NCBI GenBank assembly: GCA_002502295.1
Contig: DANX01000070.1
Location: 1-43,903 of the forward strand
Direction: 5' to 3'
DNA: 43,903 nucleotides
Origin: Euryarchaeota archaeon UBA561
Lineage (GTDB): Archaea > Thermoplasmatota > Poseidoniia > Poseidoniales > Poseidoniaceae
The notes under the pieces are model-generated. The model made no database searches, was not told where the DNA came from, and saw only the letters and a list, made by a program, of their open reading frames with translations. Both the position numbers and the translations under genes were made by a program. Positions 15,442 to 23,805 of this stretch are shown one piece after another (within the stretch, counting starts at the first letter, position 1; every line of letters starts with the position of its first letter).

Positions 15442-17994
15442 ATGGGCGAGAAGCCGGCAGGCAGGATGGTGGTGGTTGCGGGGTTGTTACTCACCTCGCT
15501 CTTCATTGGCTTGGCTTCAGCCGACCAAGGCGAAGTGTCCCTTTTGGTTGAGATAAAGGACGCTCCAGATACTCCATGGTTTGAGCCCGGGCATCCCTTG
15601 GTGCTGGAGCCGAGCTTGGTGAACGGTGGGCCTGATGCCTCCTTCACGGTCAATCCTGCCTGCCCGTTCGTCTTCAACGTGTACAACGCATCCAGCGTGA
15701 TGGTCGTGAACGGGTCCATGTCATGTCCTGCACGCGAACAGGGATTGGATATTTTCGCCGGAGAGCGTTTGGACTTTCAACCGATGGAATGGTCGATGAA
15801 ATATGCCGACGGTGCGTGGCTTGAAAGCGGAACGTATTCGGTGGAATTGCTTCACTCCGCTGGTTTTTCCTACACCGTTGCCGCCACCATCCAAACGCCT
15901 GCGGACGTTCCGACTTCACTCAACTACGTGGTTGACACAGCCCAACGTGGCGATTCATCTGGTCCGTTACTCTACATGGTGAACCTGCACAATCCTACGG
16001 AATTGAGTGTTGAACTGCCATCGACCACGGACTGCCGGCTCGAAATTTCTGTGGACGATGTGCATAGACTTGGCTCCTCGTGCACGGGTGGTGTCAACTC
16101 ATTGATGCCCGGTGAAGTGATTTTGATCGAACAATTCACGGCCAGCCCAACATCTTCTATCGCCATCGCCACACCTGGAGATCATCTCGCGTTTGTGTCC
16201 GATGGTGAAGGAAGCCTCGAGCCACCATCTGAACTTCGCATTCAACTCGCTCTAAGCGGCAACGAACTTCCAGCATACGGGCCCGGTGAAACACTGGTCA
16301 GTGAAGTCCTGCTCAGCACGTCATCGGAGGAGTCTGAAATGGTTGAGTTCACCACTTCGTGCAAAGCCGAGATGTGGATCGTGGATGATTTGGGTCGACT
16401 TGTGTACGACAGCCGTTTAGAAAAATCGTGCACAGACATTGACTTGGAACTGAGCGTGAGTGCCGAAGAACCAGAACGCATGAGTTTACCACAATGGAAT
16501 TTCTTTGACATGAACGGATGCAGCGTTGGACCGGGTGTTTACACGGTTGTCGCTGAACTTCCGGAGCACGGCTTGACAAGCAGCCAAACCGTCGCCTACC
16601 ATTCAAGCGAACCAAACCCCTGTGTGGAATCAGAAATCGCTACCCTTGAGGCCACAGTCTCCTGGCAAGATGAACAAACCCTCCGTGTTGAGCCGGTCGT
16701 TCACAACGAGGACCCTTACCATCTTCGAATGGCCAATCCTTGCGCGTTTGAAGTCGCTTTCTTTGACCAAACCGATGAACTCGTTCACGCCTACCAGACC
16801 CTCTGCGACGCCTATGACGGGCGTAAAATCCTCTTGCCCGGATCATCGGAACCGCTGGAATTTTCCGCACTTGATGTGAGCATGGTCCAAGACGACACCC
16901 CCATCCTTCCTGAGGGCTTTTACACGCTGCAGGTCACGGTGCTCTCAACGTCGAGTTCATCCACTTCGATGCCGTTCGCATGGCCTACGAACTTCGGACA
17001 GGACCAAGATGAACCTGAGCAAGAACAGACCCCTCTGCAGTTTGAACTCACCGGGACCTGGGTGGGGCTGCTCACGGACCAAGGTACCTGCTACATGATG
17101 GACAGCGAGGGTTCAACCCATCTCCTTTCACATGCGCGAACCCTTCCATCATGGCAACCAAGTTCTACGGTCCAAGGCGTTTACATCGTCCAAACGGCGG
17201 CTTCTTCACCTGCCTGTGGCGATTACCTCGCCACCTCGGTTGAGGTGGTTGAAGTCCGCATGGAAGCGACCACGGTGGTTGCTGAGGACACCGATGTCAA
17301 CACACCCGTTGAACCGCTGGTGCGCATCGCTGAACCGACTCCAGCTACACCGATCATCACCGTTGTTGTATCGGCTTCTCTTCTCTCTCTCTTCGTTGTT
17401 GCAGCCGTGACCAACGAAGGCTTGCGGCTCCCAGCTACCGCTGCGGGCCTGTGGTTCCTCGGCTTGATCGGGAAAACGCACGAGACAACGGACGGTCGCT
17501 ATCAGCGAGGGCGCTTGATGGGGTACTTGACAGCGAATCCAGGGTGTCATTTCCGTGCCCTGATGAGCGCCTTGGACATGAGCAACGGCCAGATCACCCA
17601 TCATCTACGGGTGCTCGAGGCAGAAGAACACGTATGGAGGAAGAATGACGGGCGGCTCGTCCGGTTCTACCCATTGACCAACCAACTCCATCCAAACACC
17701 CGCGAAGAAGATCTTCCCGTTCCACTGCTTTCACCTGACCCCAAGAGTCTGCAAGGGAAAATTCTCAATCTGCTCGATCACGATGGCGGATTGGGTCAAT
17801 TCCCAACCCAAGCAGAATTGGCAAAGCGCCTTGAAAAAAGCCAACAACTGATTTCCCACCATCTTCGAACGCTCCAAAAGTACGGCTTGGTTGAACGTCG
17901 AAAGATGGGTGTCAAAAACCGGTACAAACTGACCCGTGAGGCGGTGTTCTTGCTTGAAACAAACGAAGACTTCGCCCACGACGACCTGGCCTGA
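15442..17994 (+). CDS. Membrane-tethered transcription regulator: outside sensor repeats, TM, two winged helices
   Basis: This 850-aa protein begins with a signal or anchor helix (VVVAGLLLTSLFIGLASA). About 600 extracellular residues follow, made of roughly four Ig-like units that resemble BsuPI/IPI domains: each has NPCxFxxxxxx...V and ends with GxYTV or GTYSVEL, with paired cysteines. A strong TM helix at about 634-660 and a second hydrophobic stretch at about 666-680 lead inside. There, two winged helices follow at about 684-745 (NPGCHFRALMSALDMSNGQ, recognition helix ITHHLRVLEAEEHV) and about 767-840 (TQAELAKRLEKS, QLISHHLRTLQKYGLVERR). The layout is that of a one-component, membrane-bound regulator. 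It sits 58 bases after the propeller/TSP3 gene with no promoter visible between. ATG 15442 is chosen to give the signal sequence; the frame is open further upstream. Confidence 0.82.
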   Translation: MGEKPAGRMVVVAGLLLTSLFIGLASADQGEVSLLVEIKDAPDTPWFEPGHPLVLEPSLVNGGPDASFTVNPACPFVFNVYNASSVMVVNGSMSCPAREQGLDIFAGERLDFQPMEWSMKYADGAWLESGTYSVELLHSAGFSYTVAATIQTPADVPTSLNYVVDTAQRGDSSGPLLYMVNLHNPTELSVELPSTTDCRLEISVDDVHRLGSSCTGGVNSLMPGEVILIEQFTASPTSSIAIATPGDHLAFVSDGEGSLEPPSELRIQLALSGNELPAYGPGETLVSEVLLSTSSEESEMVEFTTSCKAEMWIVDDLGRLVYDSRLEKSCTDIDLELSVSAEEPERMSLPQWNFFDMNGCSVGPGVYTVVAELPEHGLTSSQTVAYHSSEPNPCVESEIATLEATVSWQDEQTLRVEPVVHNEDPYHLRMANPCAFEVAFFDQTDELVHAYQTLCDAYDGRKILLPGSSEPLEFSALDVSMVQDDTPILPEGFYTLQVTVLSTSSSSTSMPFAWPTNFGQDQDEPEQEQTPLQFELTGTWVGLLTDQGTCYMMDSEGSTHLLSHARTLPSWQPSSTVQGVYIVQTAASSPACGDYLATSVEVVEVRMEATTVVAEDTDVNTPVEPLVRIAEPTPATPIITVVVSASLLSLFVVAAVTNEGLRLPATAAGLWFLGLIGKTHETTDGRYQRGRLMGYLTANPGCHFRALMSALDMSNGQITHHLRVLEAEEHVWRKNDGRLVRFYPLTNQLHPNTREEDLPVPLLSPDPKSLQGKILNLLDHDGGLGQFPTQAELAKRLEKSQQLISHHLRTLQKYGLVERRKMGVKNRYKLTREAVFLLETNEDFAHDDLA

Positions 17995-18082
17995 GGTTTC
18001 AAGCCGAATCCCTCTGTTCGAGGCGTGGATTTCATAGGATGTTGTTGAGTGGAACCTTTTGTCCAGTGGACGGTGATGTGCG

Positions 18083-20908
18083 ATGTCTGCCGAAACGAAG
18101 CCAGTGGACGAAATTGGTTGGCAACGACAATGGGAAGAGGCCGGCTTGTTCCATGCCGATATTCATCAAGACCGGCCCAAGTTCTACTGCCTGGAGATGT
18201 ATCCCTACCCATCTGGAAAAATGCACATGGGTCACGTTCGAAATTACTCAATTGGAGACGCTGTCGCCCGTTTTAAGCGCTTGATGGGCTACGATGTTCT
18301 CTACCCCATTGGTTTTGATTCATTTGGAATGCCCGCCGAAAACGCTGCGATGTCGGAAGGGGGACACCCTCATGACATTACGGAGCGGAACATGGCTTCG
18401 ATCACGGAACAAATCAAACGGATGGGCTTTTCTTATGACTGGCGTCGTACACTGAAGAGCCACGACCCTCGGTACTACAAATGGAACCAGTGGTTCTTCA
18501 CAAAATTCATGGAAAACGGCCTCGCATCGCGGGAATTTGCTCCCGTGAACTGGTGCACGTCGTGCAGCACGGTGTTGGCCAATGAACAAGTGAAAGCCGG
18601 CCGATGCTGGCGCTGCAACGGGCCTGTTGCGCAGAAAGAAATGAGTCAATGGTTCCTCAACCTACCATTCTACGGACAAGAGTTGCACGACGGTCTCGAC
18701 ACCATTGGATTCCCGGAGCATGTAAAATCACTGCAAAAGGATTGGTTGGGTCGCTCAGAGGGGGCCAACATTCTCTTTGGTGTTGAGGGCAGCGAAGAGG
18801 ACATCGAAGTCTACACCACGCGACCGGACACCCTTTTCGGGTCGACGTTCGTAACCCTCGCCCCTGAACACCCCCTCGCTGAATCGTTGGTGAGCGGCAC
18901 TGAACACGAAGCTGCGTGGAAGGAGCTCTATGACGAGGTCTCCGTAACAGCAGAGTTTGATCGCATCAAGAACATGAACAAGAAGAAAGGGGTCTTCTCC
19001 GGCCGTTTCGCTATCCACCCATTGACGGCGGAACTCGTGCCTATTTGGTTCGGAAATTTCGTGATTGCCTCTTATGGTACAGGCGCCGTGATGGCCGTAC
19101 CAGCCCACGATGAACGGGATTATGATTTCGCTGAGAAATATCAAATCCCCATCAAGCGCGTGTTGGTCATGGAGAAGAACGGTGACCCTTCTGCTGGCAT
19201 GAAGAAGGCAGAAACTGAACTCGGTTGGATGGTCAACAGCCCTCTTGACGGGTTTGACGGGCTCTACGGCGATGAGGCAAAGGACGCGATGTGCACCGCG
19301 CTTGAACATGCTGGGCGAGGTCGGCGAACCGTCAATTGGAAGATACGTCCTTGGTTGGTGTCTCGCCAACGGTACTGGGGAACGCCAATTCCCGTGATTC
19401 ATTGCGAGTCGTGTGGAGCTGTACCTGTGCCCGAACAAGACCTCCCCGTTGAACTCCCTCGCGACGTGGTATTTGGCCACGGCAATCCGTTGGGTACATC
19501 GGAGGCATACCTGCGGGTGGATTGTCCGACATGCGGTAAAGAGGCTCGACGGGAAACAGATACAATGGACACGTTCATGGATTCATCCTGGTACTTCCTC
19601 CGCTACACCGATGCTCTCAACGATGACGAGCCTTTTGCCAAGCAAATCGCCGATCACTGGATGCAGGTCGATTTCTATTGTGGTGGAATTGAACATGCAC
19701 AGATGCACCTCATTTACGCTCGCTTCATGACCAAGGCCTTGCGAGATCTTGGATTAACCAGCATTGATGAACCGTTCAACGAACTTCTCTGCCAGGGCAT
19801 GGTGAACAAATCAGCGCCATTTTGTCAATCGTGCGGCATTACGCTTTCAACCTCCCATGAAGGAAGCCCCTGTCCCCATTGCGGCGATGAACTTGGCTCC
19901 CGCTCGGCCAAGATGAGCAAGTCGCTTGGCAACACCGTTTCACCTGAGGAAATGATTGAATTGTACGGGGCAGATACCGTCCGCTTGTTCATTCTGTTTG
20001 CGGCCAATCCAACGGCCGGAATGGATTGGTCCGATACCGCCCTTGACGCCAATCACCGCGTGATGGTGCAAATGCGAACCATGCCTGAGCAACTCATGGA
20101 ATGGCCAAGCAAGCCATCGCCAATGGACGGTTGGATGGACGCTCGGTTCACCCAACGCATTCACGCGTTCTTCAACGCCATGGAGACCTATGACTTGCGC
20201 AGGGCGGTTGAAATTTCTCACTACGAGATCATCAAAGACATCAACTGGTACGTGCGACGCGGTGGACAAAACATAGAGGTCGCCAAACGATGGCTGCCAC
20301 AATGGGCACAGATGGTTTCGGTTTCTACGCCCCATCTTGCTGAGGAATGGTGGGCCAGCATAGCCTCTACCAGTGGATTTGTTTCCGGCAGTGCCATGAA
20401 ATCACCTGCCCCGCTCACGGATGAACAGAGCATTTCACTTTCCGCCGAGCAGTACATCAGGGATGTGCTTGAGCAAGCACGAAAAGTCCGAGTTGTCGCT
20501 GAGCGTCACCTCGGTTCCTCACCGACGGAGGCCACGTTTGTTGTGAGTCCGGCATGGAAACGAACCATGGCTCAAGCAGCGTTGAGCTTTATGCAGGACG
20601 GTGGTCATCCAAAGAAATTCATCCCAGTTCTGCAGAGCCTTCCGATCGCTCAAGGTGAGCGCAAAGGTGAGATGATGGGATTCTGGGGCAAGAAGATGCT
20701 CCCTCAAGTCTTCAAATGGGACGATGTCTCAAAGAAAGTTATCGCTTCTTCCCTTGACGAAGCAAGCGTGCTCTCCGCTGCGAACGCCTTCATTGCAGCT
20801 GAATTGCAACTCGAGCGTGTGAGCGTCGTTGTCGGAGAAAGCGATGAAGATGGCACGGGCCGTTCAGGTTCTGCCATGCCGCTTTCGCCCGCCGTGGTCT
20901 ATGCGTGA
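18083..20908 (+). CDS. leuS: Leucyl-tRNA synthetase, bacterial-like core with archaeal-like C-terminus
   Basis: This enzyme charges tRNA-Leu and is 941 aa. The catalytic half reads as bacterial LeuRS: MYPYPSGKMHMGHVRNYS with the HIGH signature (HMGH, 48-51), a zinc knuckle with CTSC and CWRC, editing domain blocks TTRPDTLFG and GTGAVMAVPAHDERD, VSRQRYWGTPIP, DTFMDSSWYFLRY, and KMSKS at 610-614. A second Cys4 cluster (CQSCG, CPHCG) lies just before KMSKS. The last 110 residues instead look archaeal: SVLSAANAFIAAELQ, then an acidic stretch, then GSAMPLSPAVVY, like the usual AxPxxPAIY ending of archaeal LeuRS. GGTGA at 18072-18076 precedes the ATG. Its stop abuts the stop of the next gene on the other strand. 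Confidence 0.96.
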   Translation: MSAETKPVDEIGWQRQWEEAGLFHADIHQDRPKFYCLEMYPYPSGKMHMGHVRNYSIGDAVARFKRLMGYDVLYPIGFDSFGMPAENAAMSEGGHPHDITERNMASITEQIKRMGFSYDWRRTLKSHDPRYYKWNQWFFTKFMENGLASREFAPVNWCTSCSTVLANEQVKAGRCWRCNGPVAQKEMSQWFLNLPFYGQELHDGLDTIGFPEHVKSLQKDWLGRSEGANILFGVEGSEEDIEVYTTRPDTLFGSTFVTLAPEHPLAESLVSGTEHEAAWKELYDEVSVTAEFDRIKNMNKKKGVFSGRFAIHPLTAELVPIWFGNFVIASYGTGAVMAVPAHDERDYDFAEKYQIPIKRVLVMEKNGDPSAGMKKAETELGWMVNSPLDGFDGLYGDEAKDAMCTALEHAGRGRRTVNWKIRPWLVSRQRYWGTPIPVIHCESCGAVPVPEQDLPVELPRDVVFGHGNPLGTSEAYLRVDCPTCGKEARRETDTMDTFMDSSWYFLRYTDALNDDEPFAKQIADHWMQVDFYCGGIEHAQMHLIYARFMTKALRDLGLTSIDEPFNELLCQGMVNKSAPFCQSCGITLSTSHEGSPCPHCGDELGSRSAKMSKSLGNTVSPEEMIELYGADTVRLFILFAANPTAGMDWSDTALDANHRVMVQMRTMPEQLMEWPSKPSPMDGWMDARFTQRIHAFFNAMETYDLRRAVEISHYEIIKDINWYVRRGGQNIEVAKRWLPQWAQMVSVSTPHLAEEWWASIASTSGFVSGSAMKSPAPLTDEQSISLSAEQYIRDVLEQARKVRVVAERHLGSSPTEATFVVSPAWKRTMAQAALSFMQDGGHPKKFIPVLQSLPIAQGERKGEMMGFWGKKMLPQVFKWDDVSKKVIASSLDEASVLSAANAFIAAELQLERVSVVVGESDEDGTGRSGSAMPLSPAVVYA

Positions 20909-23584
20909 TCAGGCTTCTTCGTCCACGATCGGGCGTTGTGGTGAGGCCTCGAACGGTGTCGGTTCCTTCGGGAGTGGAGGGCCAGGTCGCTGGAGATTGG
21001 TGTACACGGCATAGACAATGACTGCACCGGCGAGCACGAAGAGCACCATCGGCGCGTTGATGCCGTCGCTTTCCGTATCGCTGGAAGGCGCGATCGTGGC
21101 CGTATCACAACCGCGCTCGTTCACCGTCGCTCCGTCAGCTGAGTCAAGGCAGAAATCGTAAGCGTTCTCCACACCGTCGTTGTCGTCGTCGAGTTGGTAT
21201 TGGCTGCAGCCGTTCGATGAGACTTGCTCCTCCTCATCGGTGTTCGGGCATTGGTCCAAGGGATCAAGCACGCCATCCTGGTCGTCATCGTCATCCTCCA
21301 CGGCATCAATGCATCCATCCCCGTCGTTGTCTTGACCGGGCTGCGCAAGACCGATCAACCCCCTTGGGCATCGGTCAATGGGGTCTTTGATTCCGTCTTC
21401 ATCATCGTCCTGGTCTTCCAAGTCATCGTGGCAACCGTCGCCGTCGTTGTCCAGTATCGAAGCGTTTTCGCCCCAGTTCGCCTCACCAAGTGGGCACGCA
21501 TCGTTGACATCAAGGACTGAATCATCGTCGTCATCATCGTCCATGGTCTCATCGATGCAACCGTCGCTGTCGTGGTCATTCCATCGGAACGACACCCACG
21601 ATTGGATGTCATTGGGGCAGTTGTCATCGGGTATGGAGATGCCATCCCCGTCCTTGTCAAGATCACAAGCATCGCCGACGCCATCGTTGTCCAGGTCAGC
21701 TTGGGTTGGATTGGCGAGGGCCGGGCAGTTGTCTGCTTGGTCAACGAATCCATCCTCATCGTTGTCTTCGTCAGAACATCCGTCCGATTCAATGTCGGTT
21801 TCCTCTGTGGAAATCCAGCCCATCGGTCCCTTCGGACAGAGGTCGAATTCATCAAACACACCGTCCTCGTCGTCGTCCATGTCTTCCGTTAGGTCTCTGC
21901 AACCGTCGCCGTCGTGATCGGTCAACGCATTGGCGCCCCAGACAATTTCGCCGGTTGGGCACTGGTCCACTTCATCAAGCACACCATCGCCGTCGGTGTC
22001 CGTGTCGCAGGCGTCTCCAAATGAATCCCCGTCAAGGTTGGCTTGGTCGTTGTTTGTGATTTTTGGACAGTTATCAAGACCGTCGAGCACACCGTCGAGG
22101 TCGAGATCGGTCTCGTACAACCAAAGGCCCATGTCGTATTGGTTCCGTTGGTCAAAAGCGTGAGCCCCGTAAGCTCCATCGCCGTTGGCGATGAAGGAGA
22201 TGACCGGAGAGCCCAAGGCGCTCATGGCCAAAACCCCGGGTACATCGTCACCCTGGCCGCCAGCAGAGAGCGCCCAATCCCAGGACCCGTTGGCTTGCCT
22301 CTGGCCCAAGAAGACATCATGGTGGTTTCCATCATTGAGGCCATCAATGTCCGTGAGGGTATATTCTCCAAGGGTGAAGCTGCCCGTGGATTTTCCGAGA
22401 ATGATTGAATCGCCCTGTTCTGTGAGGTGAATGGAGACGGCATGTTCAGCTCCATTGCCTCCAAAGGCGGTCGCATGCATCCAATCACCGTCCGATGAGA
22501 TGTGGGCTTCATAGAAATCAATCCAAACCGAAGGCCGTAGTTCAAACTCACCGAACGTCATGTTCTGCAGAAAATCCCCCACAAGGGCGATGCCACCGCC
22601 TGAGCGTCCATCGCAGTCGGCTATGCTTGCATCTCCGCTACCACCTGCTCCTCTTGCCCAAATCCAACCGCCGGCGTTATATTTTCCCACAACGATGTGT
22701 GAGCCTCCAAAACTGGTGATGGCCTGCTCGCCAAGATTAACCAATTCAATGAACGTGGTGGCAAAGTAAGTTTGGCCATCGTAATCTGAGCAAAGTGTCC
22801 CGGTAGTGTCAAGATTTTGGCTAGAGAACACGGTGTGCATGTGAAGGTGATTTCCGTTTTTGTCCAAGACCAAAATGGCCACAGAATCTTCCGTCAAGCT
22901 CCCTGGAGCAAGGTCATCACCCGAGGCTAGGGAATCCTTGTGAAGCAATGCGACATGGATTTCATCGTTCGGTGTTACCATCAAATCGACGACAGACATT
23001 TGGTACTCGTTTGAGAACGTCGTGGACCATATCCATTCACCCAATGGCGTCATGGCTGCGAGGAACACAGCGTTTTCGTCGCTATCGGCTGTTTTCTCAA
23101 TGGGTTCGAGGTTGCCCAAGGTCATGTTGCACGCATCATCCTTGGTCATGGCGCAGTAGGTGCCGGCGACGATGAGGTTTCCATCGCTGAGTTTCCCCAT
23201 GGCTTCAATGCCGTCCAGCCCACTGCTCGTGCCTGTTATGGCTCCAGTCCACGTCCCATTGACGTCAACCCATCCGAGAAAGAAATCGATTCCGAAGGTT
23301 GAATCGTTGCTTGAAAACCCGATGACGTCTCCGTCAAAATCGATGGTTTGTTCAAACATTCCACCGACGATCATGCTTCCGTTCGCCAAGGGGACCATGG
23401 CCTGTATGCGCTCATAACTCGCTCCGCCCGCACTGGCCATCCATCCGGTTGTGTTTTCACCAGTTGTCTCCATTACGGTCGACTGGGAGGTCGTCATTAC
23501 CTCAACGTTCATGCTGTTCAAAGAAACCGGCACAAGTGCCATCAGGCACACCACCAAAGCCGTGGCCAATTTGCTGTGACGCAT
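20909..23584 (-). CDS. Secreted TSP3-repeat surface protein with C-terminal anchor
   Basis: This is an 891-aa protein with a signal peptide (residues about 5-25, KLATALVVCLMALVPVSL). Residues about 45-485 form repeated units of the type WxxxxGG...DxIxAMxxLxxGxxIVxGxF, which look like a beta-propeller of SBBP/delta-60 style. From about 490 to 825 come nine TSP3-type calcium motifs (DNCP, DQCP, DLCP, DACP, DRCP) joined by DxDGDGCxD and poly-Asp stretches. A TM helix at about 842-862 and a short Pro/Glu-rich cytosolic tail finish it. It should be displayed on the cell surface. I start at ATG 23584 because it gives the signal peptide and lies about 24 bases from a CATATG element; ATGs at 23608 and 23680 are in frame upstream. 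Confidence 0.85.
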   Translation of the reverse strand: MRHSKLATALVVCLMALVPVSLNSMNVEVMTTSQSTVMETTGENTTGWMASAGGASYERIQAMVPLANGSMIVGGMFEQTIDFDGDVIGFSSNDSTFGIDFFLGWVDVNGTWTGAITGTSSGLDGIEAMGKLSDGNLIVAGTYCAMTKDDACNMTLGNLEPIEKTADSDENAVFLAAMTPLGEWIWSTTFSNEYQMSVVDLMVTPNDEIHVALLHKDSLASGDDLAPGSLTEDSVAILVLDKNGNHLHMHTVFSSQNLDTTGTLCSDYDGQTYFATTFIELVNLGEQAITSFGGSHIVVGKYNAGGWIWARGAGGSGDASIADCDGRSGGGIALVGDFLQNMTFGEFELRPSVWIDFYEAHISSDGDWMHATAFGGNGAEHAVSIHLTEQGDSIILGKSTGSFTLGEYTLTDIDGLNDGNHHDVFLGQRQANGSWDWALSAGGQGDDVPGVLAMSALGSPVISFIANGDGAYGAHAFDQRNQYDMGLWLYETDLDLDGVLDGLDNCPKITNNDQANLDGDSFGDACDTDTDGDGVLDEVDQCPTGEIVWGANALTDHDGDGCRDLTEDMDDDEDGVFDEFDLCPKGPMGWISTEETDIESDGCSDEDNDEDGFVDQADNCPALANPTQADLDNDGVGDACDLDKDGDGISIPDDNCPNDIQSWVSFRWNDHDSDGCIDETMDDDDDDDSVLDVNDACPLGEANWGENASILDNDGDGCHDDLEDQDDDEDGIKDPIDRCPRGLIGLAQPGQDNDGDGCIDAVEDDDDDQDGVLDPLDQCPNTDEEEQVSSNGCSQYQLDDDNDGVENAYDFCLDSADGATVNERGCDTATIAPSSDTESDGINAPMVLFVLAGAVIVYAVYTNLQRPGPPLPKEPTPFEASPQRPIVDEEA
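21110..22113 (-). repeat. TSP3-type Asp repeats (coding)
   Basis: This segment encodes nine copies of a DxCP-centred TSP3 unit, alternating two forms: a short form like NPTQADLDNDGVGDACD and a form with a W or G spacer then DNDGDGCxD. It is rich in GAC/GAT codons. It is protein-coding repetition and differs in grammar from the DAFPxDxxQW repeats of the other surface protein. Confidence 0.8.
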
Positions 23585-23605
23585 GGTATTTCGAGAACGC
23601 ACTCG

Positions 23606-23611
23606 CATATG
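23606..23611. promoter_or_regulatory. Symmetric CATATG element between divergent genes
   Basis: The palindrome CATATG lies about 24 bases from the surface-protein ATG (23584, minus strand), the spacing of a TATA box for a leaderless transcript. On the plus strand it would place transcription start near 23635, just before the GGGGGAG that precedes the possible small ORF at 23653. It may serve both directions. Evidence is position and sequence only. Confidence 0.35.
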
Positions 23612-23652
23612 AACCCGTCGTGAAAGAGGGTAACCGTCCGGGGGAGCCTTCA

Positions 23653-23805
23653 TTGAGTGTCGTCGAGCAAGTCGACGCATGGGTGAATCACCTCGGCCAC
23701 GTCGTCGTCAACAACAACGCAGTGGCTCGCCATCAAAGCGGCGATATGGAGGCCCACGAAAAGAGCAACAAATGGAGCGTTTTTCCTCCGAGATTAAATC
23801 CATGA
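23653..23805 (+). CDS. Possible 50-aa protein upstream of the CDIN1-like nuclease
   Basis: A short frame begins with TTG at 23653, six bases after GGGGGAG (23639-23645), and ends with TGA at 23803-23805. That stop overlaps the ATG of the nuclease gene as ATGA, a typical sign of translational coupling. The product is 50 aa, hydrophilic, with no cysteine and no membrane segment, and resembles nothing I know. Composition looks protein-like (VEQVDAWVNHLGHVVV, then DMEAHEKSNKW). The case rests on the start signal and the stop-start overlap. It could be chance. Confidence 0.42.
   Translation: MSVVEQVDAWVNHLGHVVVNNNAVARHQSGDMEAHEKSNKWSVFPPRLNP

Noticed and set aside
21378..21917. Ser-rich plus-strand frame opposite the second TSP3 gene
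   Set aside because: Same cause: Asp-codon repeats read backwards give poly-Ser.
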